Shown: piece after piece, positions 1-8,800 of the stretch
Numbering within the stretch: the stretch's first letter is position 1
Layout: the number at the start of each line of letters is the position of its first letter
Assembly: GCF_001696535.1 (NCBI RefSeq)
Contig: NZ_MBQE01000004.1
Span: forward strand, 496,001 to 560,000
Length of the DNA: 64,000 bases
Source: Stappia indica
Lineage (GTDB): Bacteria; Pseudomonadota; Alphaproteobacteria; Rhizobiales; Stappiaceae
Direction of reading: 5' to 3'
The notes under the pieces: model-generated
The model's input: only the letters and a program-made list of their open reading frames with translations
The model's database searches: none
Told to the model about the DNA's origin: nothing
Made by a program: the position numbers and the translations under genes

Positions 1-1
1 C

Positions 2-106
2 ATCTACGTCGCCAACCATCCGACGGCGGAGTTCGGCAAGTTCCTGCAGATCATCGGCCCGCTGCTGTCGAGTGCGAGAACGGTCGACGCGCTGGCCACC
101 AATTGA
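2..106 (+). CDS. C-terminal end of an unidentified protein (truncated by window start)
   Basis: An open frame runs in from the window edge and ends at TGA 104-106, giving 34 residues that begin IYVANHPTAEFGKF and end DALATN. It has the same strand, codon use and GC content as the KpsS-like gene that starts 93 bases later, so it is probably the last part of the preceding capsule gene. The fragment is too short to assign to a family, and no motif was recognised. Confidence 0.5.
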   Translation: MYVANHPTAEFGKFLQIIGPLLSSARTVDALATN

Positions 107-199
107 CGGCGGGCCGCGCTCCGGAAACGGGGCGCATGCCCGCGACGCCGAGAGCGGCAGGCTTCCGTCCTCCGGCCGGCGTCGCAACGGACGCCTGAC

Positions 200-1552
200 A
201 TGCCGCAAGAGACGCAAACGCGCACGGTGCTGTTCCTGCAGGGTCCGCCCTCGGACTTTCCGCGCGTCGTCGCCAACGAGCTGGAAGCGCTCGGCCATCG
301 CACCTTGCGCATCAACCTCAGCCTGTCCGACTGGCTGCTGTGGCACGATGCCCGCTGCACCAGCTATCGCGGCAGCCTGACGGCCTGGCCGGCCTTTCTC
401 GAGGCCTATCTGCTCGAGCACGGCGTCACCGACATCGTCTTCTACCAGGACCGCTTTCCCTACCACTCGGCGGCCATCGAGATCGCCGGACGGCTGGGCC
501 TGCGCACGGTCGCCTACGAGAACGGCTATCTGCGCCCCGACTGGATCACCGCCGAGCTGGACGGCATGTCGGCGCGCTCGCTGTTCCCCGACGATGTGGG
601 CGCGATCCGCGAGGCGGCCTCGGTGCTGGCGCCCATCGATCTGACGGTGCGCTATCGCCATCCGTTCTGGCTGGAGGCGGTGCACGAGGTGACCTTCCAC
701 CTTGTCAACGCGTTCCTCTTCCTGTTCTGGCCGCGCTTCACCCAGGACAAGTTCTACCACCCGATCTTCGAATATCCGGCGATGGTCCCGCGGCTCGTCT
801 TCGCCCGCCGACGCGACCGCAACGCCAACATCCTGATCGCCGACCTGATCGAGTCACGCTGCCCGTATTTCGTCTTTCCGCTGCAGCTCCAGAGCGATTA
901 CCAGCTGCGCTACAATGCGCAGTACAAGCATCTGGCCGAGGCGCTGGACGAGGTGTTCGCCTCCTTCGCCGCCAATGCGCATCTGGCGGCGCAACTGGTG
1001 ATCAAGATCCATCCGATGGACCAGGGCATCGAGCCGTGGGGGCGGATCGTGCGCCAGCTCGCCCGCAAGCACCGGATCAAGCACCGGGTGCATCTGGTCG
1101 ACGGCGGCCATCTGGTGACGCTGCTGGAGCATGCGTCCGGCGCGCTGATGGTCAACTCCACGACGGGCCTGCATGCGGTGCGGCTCGGCTGTCCGGTGAA
1201 GATCCTCGGCGTTGCCGTCTACGACCTGCCGGGACTGACCTGCCAGTTGCCGCTCGACCGGTTCTGGCGCACGCCGCAGGCCCCCGATGCCGGCGTCTAC
1301 GACGCGGTGCAGCGGCTGATGGGCCATGCGATCCAGATCCAGGGCAACTTCTACACGGCCGAGGGCAAGCAGGCGGCCGCGCGCGAGCTGGCCCGGCGGC
1401 TGACGCAGAACGGCGTCAACGAGCCCGGCGCCTGCGTGCGTCCGGCGCCGCGCGGGGAAAAGGCGCGCCGGCTCGGCATTCCCATGACCTTCACGCAGGA
1501 GATGCAGGTTCGCGGCCGCATCGGGCGGTGGTGGCGTGCCTGGCGCGGCTGA
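200..1552 (+). CDS. KpsS-like capsule polysaccharide biosynthesis protein (putative beta-Kdo transferase), copy 1
   Basis: This 450-aa protein looks like the KpsS/LipB capsule synthesis family (Pfam Capsule_synth). Known members are cytoplasmic beta-Kdo transferases that build the poly-Kdo linker on the lipid anchor of ABC-exported capsules. What is seen: LFLQGPPSDF at the N-terminus, KIHPMD near residue 272, and MVNSTTGLHAVRLG followed by a YDLPGLT element near residues 317-345, all typical of the family. There is no signal peptide or membrane span. It overlaps the next gene by 17 bases, and that gene encodes a second protein of the same design, so this is a tandem duplication. The family call is strong. 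The Kdo specificity comes from the family and is not visible in the sequence. Confidence 0.85.
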   Translation: MPQETQTRTVLFLQGPPSDFPRVVANELEALGHRTLRINLSLSDWLLWHDARCTSYRGSLTAWPAFLEAYLLEHGVTDIVFYQDRFPYHSAAIEIAGRLGLRTVAYENGYLRPDWITAELDGMSARSLFPDDVGAIREAASVLAPIDLTVRYRHPFWLEAVHEVTFHLVNAFLFLFWPRFTQDKFYHPIFEYPAMVPRLVFARRRDRNANILIADLIESRCPYFVFPLQLQSDYQLRYNAQYKHLAEALDEVFASFAANAHLAAQLVIKIHPMDQGIEPWGRIVRQLARKHRIKHRVHLVDGGHLVTLLEHASGALMVNSTTGLHAVRLGCPVKILGVAVYDLPGLTCQLPLDRFWRTPQAPDAGVYDAVQRLMGHAIQIQGNFYTAEGKQAAARELARRLTQNGVNEPGACVRPAPRGEKARRLGIPMTFTQEMQVRGRIGRWWRAWRG

Positions 1553-2834
1553 ACCGCGCGCAGGCCGCGCCCGGCATTTCCTGTTCCTGCAGGGGCCGCT
1601 GTCGCCGCTCTATCGCAGGATCGGCGCAAGACTGGCCAAGGCCGGCCACCGGGTGACCCGGGTGAATTTCTGCGTCGGCGACTGGCTGCACTGGCGCGGG
1701 CGCGAGTGCCGCTTCTGGCGCGGAACGCTTGCCGACTGGCCGGCCGAGGCGGCGCGGCTGATGGAGGAGGGCGGCGTCACCGACCTGGTGCTGCATGGCG
1801 ACACGCGGCCCTATCACCGCCCGGCGGTGCTGGCGGCGGAGCAGCGCGGAATTGCCGTCCACGTCAGCGAACTGGGGCTGGTGCGGCCGGGCTACATGAC
1901 GCTGGCGCGCGGCGGGCTCGGCGTCCTCAGCCGCCTGCCGGACGAGCCGGCGATCATCCGCCGGGCGGCGGCGCGGCTGACTGACCCGGACCTGTCGCTA
2001 CGTTATCCCGGCTCCTTCGCGCTCGAAGCCTGGCAGGACGTGTCCTATCACCTGCCGAACGTCGCGGGCTTTGCCGTCCATCCCTTCTATCGCCGCCACA
2101 CGCCGAGTCATCCGCTGGTCGATTACCTGTCCTGGATACGCAGGCTCGCCGGCGAAGGGCGCCGGAAGCGAGAGGCTGCCCGCATCGAGGCGGAGCTGCT
2201 GGGGGGACAAGCGCCCGTGTTCCTGCTGCCGCTGCAGGTGGAGGGGGATTACCAGATCCTGGCGCATTCCCATTTCGGCACCATGCGCGAGGCCCTGCGG
2301 CAGGTCATCGCCGCGTTTCGCGGCGGCGCGCCGAAAGAGGCCCGGCTGGTGGTGAAGGCGCATCCGCTGGACAATGGCGAGGTGGACTGGCGGGCAGAGA
2401 TCGCGCGCCATGCCGGCGGGGACGGAGGTCGGATCGTCTTCCTCGACGGCGGCTCGCTGGGGGCGCTGTTCCCGCGTCTTTCCGGACTGGTGACGGTGAA
2501 CTCGACCGCCGGGCTCGACGCGCTGAGGGCCGGGGTGCCGGTGGCAGTGCTGACGCCGGCGCTCTACGACATGGCGGGGCTGACCCATCGCGGCCCGCTC
2601 GAGAGCTTCTGGCAGGCGCCGCAGCCGCCCGATCCGGCGCTGCTCGCGGATTTCCTGAAAGTCGTGGTGGCAAGTTCGCAGCTGCGCGGCTCGATCCACA
2701 ATCGCGAGGGGCTGGACGAGGCCGTCGAAACGATGACGGCGCGGCTGCTGGACGACACGGCGCCGAACCCGGACTGGCACGCCGAGCCGCCGCCGCGCCT
2801 TGCCCGCGCCCGTGCGATGGGGGTGCCGCTGTGA
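1536..2834 (+). CDS. KpsS-like capsule polysaccharide biosynthesis protein, copy 2
   Basis: This 432-aa paralogue follows copy 1 in another frame. It starts with GTG 17 bases before the copy 1 stop. It repeats the landmarks of copy 1: LFLQGPLSP at the N-terminus, VKAHPLD, and VTVNSTAGLDALRAG followed by YDMAGLTHRGPLESFWQAP. The two copies align over most of their length but have clearly diverged, so this is an old duplication and the copies may use different acceptors. The end overlaps the KpsC-like gene at a GTGA junction, which implies translational coupling. The product is expected in the cytoplasm with the capsule polymerisation and export complex. Confidence 0.83.
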   Translation: MPGAAEPRAGRARHFLFLQGPLSPLYRRIGARLAKAGHRVTRVNFCVGDWLHWRGRECRFWRGTLADWPAEAARLMEEGGVTDLVLHGDTRPYHRPAVLAAEQRGIAVHVSELGLVRPGYMTLARGGLGVLSRLPDEPAIIRRAAARLTDPDLSLRYPGSFALEAWQDVSYHLPNVAGFAVHPFYRRHTPSHPLVDYLSWIRRLAGEGRRKREAARIEAELLGGQAPVFLLPLQVEGDYQILAHSHFGTMREALRQVIAAFRGGAPKEARLVVKAHPLDNGEVDWRAEIARHAGGDGGRIVFLDGGSLGALFPRLSGLVTVNSTAGLDALRAGVPVAVLTPALYDMAGLTHRGPLESFWQAPQPPDPALLADFLKVVVASSQLRGSIHNREGLDEAVETMTARLLDDTAPNPDWHAEPPPRLARARAMGVPL

Positions 2835-4447
2835 GCGCGTGGCCGACATGCCGGCGTTGGCTCGTCGCGGGCGAGGCGCTTGCGCCGCATGCCCGTGCGC
2901 TGGCCGCGATCCTTGGCGCGCCGGCGGTTGCCGTGACCCGTGCGCCGCAGACGGGCGAGGGGCTGGTGTGCCCGGCCGGCAGCGATGAGGTTCACGCGTG
3001 CGCGCGGCAGGCGGCGGAGGCCGGTGTGCCGCTGCTGTTGGTCAGCCTGATCCGCCTCGAAACGCCGCCAGCTCCGCTCGCCAAGGGCACGCTGGTCGTG
3101 GCGCCCCTGCCGGTCGACCCGGCAGTGGTCCTGCGCGACGGCGCGGCGGCGGCGAGCGCTGCGGCGGTTGCGGCGCTGGAGCCCGAGGCGGTTGCGGATG
3201 CGGCCGGGTGGGGAGCGGCGCTGTGCCGGAGCTTCGGACCGGAGGAGGACCGGGCGGGGGAGGTGCTTTCGTCGGCGCAGATCCATCCTTCGCCCTATGA
3301 GGCGGGAGAGGCGCTGCCGGCGGCGCTGGCGCTGCAAGGGGTGGCGGCCGCCGCGCGGCGGGCCGAGGTTTCGCAAAAGCCGCTGTTCTGCTTCGGCGCC
3401 AAGTCCTGGAACCACGCGACGATCCGTGCGGCGCTGGCCGGACCTAGCCGGAAGTTTGCCTTTTGCGCCAGCGCGGACGAGGCGATCGCCCGGGCGGCGC
3501 GCGAGGGCGGGCGGGCGCTCGGCTGGGCGGCGGGCGTGAGTGCCGAGGCCGAGGCGGCGGCGGCGCGGGCAGGCGTCGAGCTGTGGCGGATCGAGGACGG
3601 CTTCCTGCGCTCGGTCGGGCTCGGCGCGGGGCTGGCGCGGGGCGCTTCGGTCGGCTTCGACGACGAGGGCATCTATTTCGATGCACAGCGAGAAAGCCGG
3701 ATGGAGCGGCTGCTGGCCGAGCGGGACCTGACCCCGGTGGAGCGGGTTCGAGCCGACGGGCTCATCGCCCGCATCCGCAAGGCGCGGGTCACCAAGTACA
3801 ATGTCGGCGGCAAGGGCACGCTGCCGAGCGTGCCGGGGGATCGCACGGTGATCCTGGTGCCGGGGCAGGTGGCGGACGATGCCGGCGTGCGCCGCTCGCT
3901 GTCGGCGACCATCGACTGCGCGGCGTGCGACAACGTCAATCTGGAGCTGCTGCGGCAGGTGCGCGCCCGCAACCCGCAAGCCCATATCCTCTTCAAGCCG
4001 CATCCGGATGTCGCCGCGCGCCTGCGCGCCGGGCGGCTGGAGCCGCACGAGACTGCGGGCCTTGCCGATCAGGTGGTGGAGGGCTGCGATATCCTCGACC
4101 TCGTCGATCTGGCCGACCAGGTCGAGACCTTCTCCTCGCTGAGCGGCTTCGAGGCGCTGCTGCGCGGCAAACCCGTGACGGTCTACGGCATGCCGTTCTA
4201 TGCCGGATGGGGGCTGACGGACGATCTGACCGAGTGCGCAAGGCGCGGACGGCGGCTGGATCTGGCAACGCTCGCCCATGTCGCCTTCATCGACTATCCG
4301 CTGACCGTCGATCCGGTGAGCCTCGTGCCTTGCGGGCCGGAATTCCTGATCGCACGGCTGGAGAGCCAGAGAGCGAGCACCCGCCACCGGATCGTGACGC
4401 GGATCCGGCAGGAGCTGTCCTGGCTGGGGCGCAAGCTGGGGCTCTAG
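2831..4447 (+). CDS. KpsC-like capsule polysaccharide biosynthesis protein with one recognisable catalytic module
   Basis: This is a 538-aa protein with a GTG start inside the stop of copy 2 (GTGA). From about residue 175 to the end it matches the C-terminal module of KpsC/LipA beta-Kdo transferases: FGAKSWNH, RIEDGFLRSVGLG, VTKYNVG, ILVPGQVADDA, LFKPHPDV, and ETFSSLSGFEALLRGKPVTVYG followed by GMPFYAGWGLT. The usual KpsC is about 670 aa with two similar modules. Here the first 170 residues are short, rich in alanine, and show none of these motifs, so the N-terminal module is missing or degenerate. The gene ends nine bases from the convergent end of the rkpG-like gene. Confidence 0.85.
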   Translation: MSAWPTCRRWLVAGEALAPHARALAAILGAPAVAVTRAPQTGEGLVCPAGSDEVHACARQAAEAGVPLLLVSLIRLETPPAPLAKGTLVVAPLPVDPAVVLRDGAAAASAAAVAALEPEAVADAAGWGAALCRSFGPEEDRAGEVLSSAQIHPSPYEAGEALPAALALQGVAAAARRAEVSQKPLFCFGAKSWNHATIRAALAGPSRKFAFCASADEAIARAAREGGRALGWAAGVSAEAEAAAARAGVELWRIEDGFLRSVGLGAGLARGASVGFDDEGIYFDAQRESRMERLLAERDLTPVERVRADGLIARIRKARVTKYNVGGKGTLPSVPGDRTVILVPGQVADDAGVRRSLSATIDCAACDNVNLELLRQVRARNPQAHILFKPHPDVAARLRAGRLEPHETAGLADQVVEGCDILDLVDLADQVETFSSLSGFEALLRGKPVTVYGMPFYAGWGLTDDLTECARRGRRLDLATLAHVAFIDYPLTVDPVSLVPCGPEFLIARLESQRASTRHRIVTRIRQELSWLGRKLGL

Positions 4448-4456
4448 CTCGCCGTC

Positions 4457-5839
4457 TTAACTGGTTTGGCGGACGCTTTTGACCAGCGACGAGAAGCCGA
4501 CATTCTCCTCCCGCATCTTCGCCAGTTCCTCGGCCGCGGCATCGACCGCGCGGTCGATCTGCTCCGCGCTGTGCTCGCTGGTGATGAAGAAGCGGATGCG
4601 GGCGGATTTTTCCGCGACCGCCGGGAAGACGATGGGCAGCGCGTTGATTCCGCGTGCCAGCAAGCGGTTGGAAAGCGTTGCCGCACCGATGGAATCGCCG
4701 ACGATGACCGGAATGACGCTGAGGCCGGCGCTGGGGCCGGTGTCGAGGCCGGCGGCCTTTGCGCGCTCGAGGAAGCGCCGGCCGTTGGCCGCGAGCCGCT
4801 GCACGCGCTCGGGCTCGCACTCCATCAGATCGGCGGAGGCGATGGCCGCCCCGGCAAGCGCCGGCGACAGGCCGACGGAGAAGACGAAGCCGGGTGCGGT
4901 GGCGCGCAGGTAGTCGCACAGGGCCTTGGAGCCGGCGATGTAGCCGCCGCAGGCCGAGAAGGTCTTGGAGAGCGTGCCCATCCACATCTCGACGCTGCGC
5001 GGATCGACGGAATAGTGCTCGGCGAGCCCGCGTCCGGTGGCGCCGAGGACGCCGACGGAATGGGCCTCGTCGACCAGCAGCCAGCAGTCGAAATTCTGTT
5101 TCAGGCGGATCAGGCGGGCAAGGTCGGGATAGTCCCCGTCCATGCTGTAGATGCCCTCGACGACGATCAGCACATGGTCGAACTTGTGCCGGTTCTGCGA
5201 CAGGATCTGCTCCAGCGCGTCGAGATCGCCATGGGGGAAGTTCATCCGCGCCGCGCCCGACAGGCGCGCGCCCTCGGTGACCGAATTGTGCACCAGGGAA
5301 TCGGTGAGGATGAGGTCGTCGCCCTTCATCAGGTGGCCGATGACGGTGACGTTGGTGGCGTGGCCGCTGACCATCACCACCGCATCCTCGACGCCGTGGA
5401 TGCGCGCAAGGCGCTCCTCCAGCTCGCGGTGGATCGGCCGCTCGCCGGCCACCACGCGGCTGGCCGAGGCGCTGGTGCCGTAGGTGGCGATGGCGCGGGT
5501 GGCGGCCTCGTTCACCTGCGGATGGCCGTTCAGACCGAGATAGTTGTAGGAGGCGAAATTGTCGAAGGTCTTGCCGTCGATCACCGTGGTGGCGCCGGCA
5601 ACGCCCGCATGCGGGCGGAAGAACGGGTTGTCGAGGCCGATGAGATCGGCCGCGGCCCGGTGCATGCGCAACTGGCGCAGCTGCGGCAGTTCGGAGAAGT
5701 CGAAGGCGGCGGGACCGGGAGGCGGCGGGGCCTGCACGGTCGGGCGCGCGGGCTGGCGCTGGCGCGCCGCCTTGTGGCCGGCCCGAAGGTTCGCCATCAG
5801 CTCGCGCCGCTCGTCGGACTTGCTGCCGTGCTGGTCCAC
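4457..5839 (-). CDS. rkpG: RkpG-like alpha-oxoamine synthase (PLP-dependent acyl/amino acid condensing enzyme)
   Basis: This is a fold-type I PLP enzyme of the alpha-oxoamine synthase family (KBL, BioF, serine palmitoyltransferase), which join an acyl thioester to an amino acid with loss of CO2. Seen: FASYNYLGLNGHP, GTSASASRVVAGE, LVDEAHSVGVLG, and the cofactor lysine in GTLSKTFSACGGY. The last residues are not conserved. The GTG at 5839 is chosen because GAGGAG lies 8 bases before it (5848-5853). A GTG at 5884 overlapping the rkpA stop (475 aa) and an ATG at 5797 are alternatives. In Sinorhizobium meliloti the rkp-1 region pairs rkpA with rkpG for K-antigen production, and the same pair is found here. 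Its likely acyl donor is the ACP of the PKS just upstream. Confidence 0.85.
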   Translation of the reverse strand: MDQHGSKSDERRELMANLRAGHKAARQRQPARPTVQAPPPPGPAAFDFSELPQLRQLRMHRAAADLIGLDNPFFRPHAGVAGATTVIDGKTFDNFASYNYLGLNGHPQVNEAATRAIATYGTSASASRVVAGERPIHRELEERLARIHGVEDAVVMVSGHATNVTVIGHLMKGDDLILTDSLVHNSVTEGARLSGAARMNFPHGDLDALEQILSQNRHKFDHVLIVVEGIYSMDGDYPDLARLIRLKQNFDCWLLVDEAHSVGVLGATGRGLAEHYSVDPRSVEMWMGTLSKTFSACGGYIAGSKALCDYLRATAPGFVFSVGLSPALAGAAIASADLMECEPERVQRLAANGRRFLERAKAAGLDTGPSAGLSVIPVIVGDSIGAATLSNRLLARGINALPIVFPAVAEKSARIRFFITSEHSAEQIDRAVDAAAEELAKMREENVGFSSLVKSVRQTS

Positions 5840-5883
5840 GTTGTCGTCTCCTCGAGAGCTGGGCGTTGCGCCCGCATCGCCCA

Positions 5884-8800
5884 CTATAGCAGCGAGCGGA
5901 CGTTGCGGGTGCGTTCCTCGACCTCGGCCGCCACATCGGCCAGCGCCTCGGCGTCGCCGTCGAACACATCGTCGCCGAGATGCTGCATGGCGTTGGTGCG
6001 GGCTTCGCTGGACAGGTCCGCGCCGACGCCGGCACCGCCCGACAGGGCCTGGTCGGCGATGCGGGTGGCCATGTCGCTGAGCGTTGCGCCGTTGGCCAGC
6101 GACATCAGCGGGATGTCGATGCCGAACTGGCGCTCCGCCGCCATGCGCAGCTCCAGCGCCATCAGCGAATCCATGCCGACTTCCGTCAGCGGACGCGCCG
6201 GGTCGATATCGTCCTCGCCGATGCGCAGGATGCGGCCGATTTCCACGGCCAGCAGCTTGCAGATCTTGCCGATGGCGCTGGCGCGGTCGAGACCCTTGAC
6301 CAGCGCGGCAAGATCGATGGTGCCGCCTTCACCGGCCCCGTCATTGCCGGCCGCGATCCCCAGCCGCTCGGCGAAGGGCGTGGCGAGGAGGGCGAGATCG
6401 CGCCGCGCCGCCGCCCAGTCGATGCGGGCATAGCCGGGCGCGGCCGCGGCCGCGTCGTCCTGCGGCAGGGCCATGAGCGTTGCCAGCCCGTCCAGCGCCT
6501 CGCGCGCGGTGAGCGCGTGGCGGCCGAGCTTGCGCGCCAACAGGTCGCCGACATCGGCGTTGCGGGCAAGGTAGCCGGCGTCGGAAATCGCGCCCCAGGC
6601 AACCGCAAGGCCGGGCAGTCCTTCCGCCCGGCGGCGGGCAGCAAGGCCCTCCAGATAGCCGTTGGCGGCCACATAGTTGGCCTGTCCCGGATTGCCGACG
6701 AGCGTGGTGGCGGAGGAGAACAGCACGAACTGGCGCAAGGCGTCGCCCCGGGTCAGCCGGTCGAGAAGCTGCGCGCCGCGCACCTTCGGCGCCAGCACGG
6801 CGTCGAGTTGTTCGCGGGTGAGATTGGAAAGCAGGGTGTCGTGCAGCACCATCGCCGTGTGGAAGGCGGCCTGGATCGCGCCGGCATCCTTGCGGATCGC
6901 CGCGAGCGCGGCCGTGACGGCGCTTTCGCTGGTGGCATCGCAGGCATGACCGACGACCGTGACACCGCGGCGGCCCATCTCCTCGATCAGGGCGGCGGCC
7001 TCCGGCGTGGTGGCGCCGCGCCGCGACAGGACGTCGATGCGTGTCGCGCCCATGTCGGCGAGCCGGCCGATCAGCGCCGCGCCGAAGCCGCCGAAGCCGC
7101 CGACGACGACGAGGCTGCCCGCCTCGCTCTCGAAGCGGAAGGGCGCGGGCGCAGCCTGCGGGGCGGCGGGCTGCTGCGGCGGGCGGATGACGATCTTGCC
7201 GATATGGCCGGCCTGCTGCATCAGGCGGAAGGCGGCGACCGCCTCGTCGGCCTCGAAGGCGCGATAGGGCAGCGGCGACAGCGCGCCGTCGGCGAAGAGC
7301 TGCATCAGCTCGTCGAGCAGGCGCTCGGCCAGGGCCGGCTGATGGATCAGCAGCTGGTCGGCATCGATGCCGAAATAGCTGAGATTGCGGCGGAATGGCC
7401 GCAGGCCCAGATGGGTGTTCTCGTAATAGTCGCGCTTGCCGAGCTCGAGGAAGCGGCCGAAGGGGGCCAGAACCTCGATGCTGCGCTCCATCGCCTCGCC
7501 GGACAGCGAGTTGAGCACCACCTCGATGCCCTCGCCGCCGGTCAGCCGCATCACGTCGTCGGCGAAGGTTAGCGAGCGGGAATCGAGCACGTGGTCGACG
7601 CCGAGCTGGCGCAGAAGGCTGCGCTTTTCCGGGCTGCCGGCAGTGGCGATGATCGTCGCGCCGATATGGCGGGCGACCTGGATCGCGGCAAGGCCGACGC
7701 CGCCGGCACCGCCATGGATCAGCACGGTCTCGTGCGCTTCCAGCCGGGCGAGCCGGTGCAGCGCGTAATAGCTGGTGAGGAAGGCGACGGGGATGGTCGC
7801 CGCCGCTTCCGGAGCGAGCCCCTGCGGCGTGCGGGCGCAGCCCTTCTCCGAGACCGTGACGCGGCTGGCGAAACAGGCCGGCGCAAAGGCGATGACCTTG
7901 TCGCCCGGACGCAGGCGGCGCGCCTGCGGCCCGGTGGCGACGACCGTGCCGGCGCATTCCATGCCGAGGGTCGGGCCGGCGAAACCGTCCTCCAGCGCCT
8001 CTTCCGGCAACAGGCCGAGCGCCCACATCACATCGCGGAAGTTGAGGCCGCTCGCCTCCACCGCGATCTCGACCTCGTCGCCAACAAGGGCGCGGGCCGG
8101 GATGCGCGACCACGACAGGCGGTCGAGCGAGCCCTGCTGGGCGATGTCGAGGCGCAGGATGCCGGTACCCTCGTCCGCCGCGCCGCTGCCGGGCTGCGGC
8201 AGCTCCGGACCGCGCTCCAGGCGCAGGCCGAGACGGGTGTCGCCGTCGATGACGAGCTCGCGCTCGTCGGCGCGGTCCAGCCCGACGATCTCGGCGGCAA
8301 GGCGCAGGGCGGCAGCGCTCGCGTCGAGATCCTTGCGGATATCGACGAGCCTGAGGCCGGCGGAGGGGAACTCGTTCATGGCGACGCGGCCGAAGGCCCA
8401 CACGCCCGCCTGCAGCGGATCGGGCGCGGTGCCGCAGGCCGGGGCGCGGGCGCCCTCCGGCGCGACGACCACGATCGGACCGGCAGCGCTGCCGCGGCCC
8501 TTGAGCATCTGCGCGAGCTGCCAGGTGCGAGACGAGAGCGATGCGCTGGCATCCTCGCCGGCACCGGTGCGGGCATAGGCGCCGGCAAGATGGACGATGC
8601 CGTCGCGCGCGGCGGCGGCAAGCGGCGTGTCCCCGCCCCAGGTGGCTGGATCGTCGAGATCGGCGGCGATCAGGTCGTCGTCGGAACCGGGAGTGCCACC
8701 GGAGACCAGCACCGCCTCGATGGCGTGCGGCTTCAGGCACTCGCGCAGCGCCGAGGCGACGGCGCGCGAGGGGCCGTCCGCGTCGCAGACGATGGCCATG

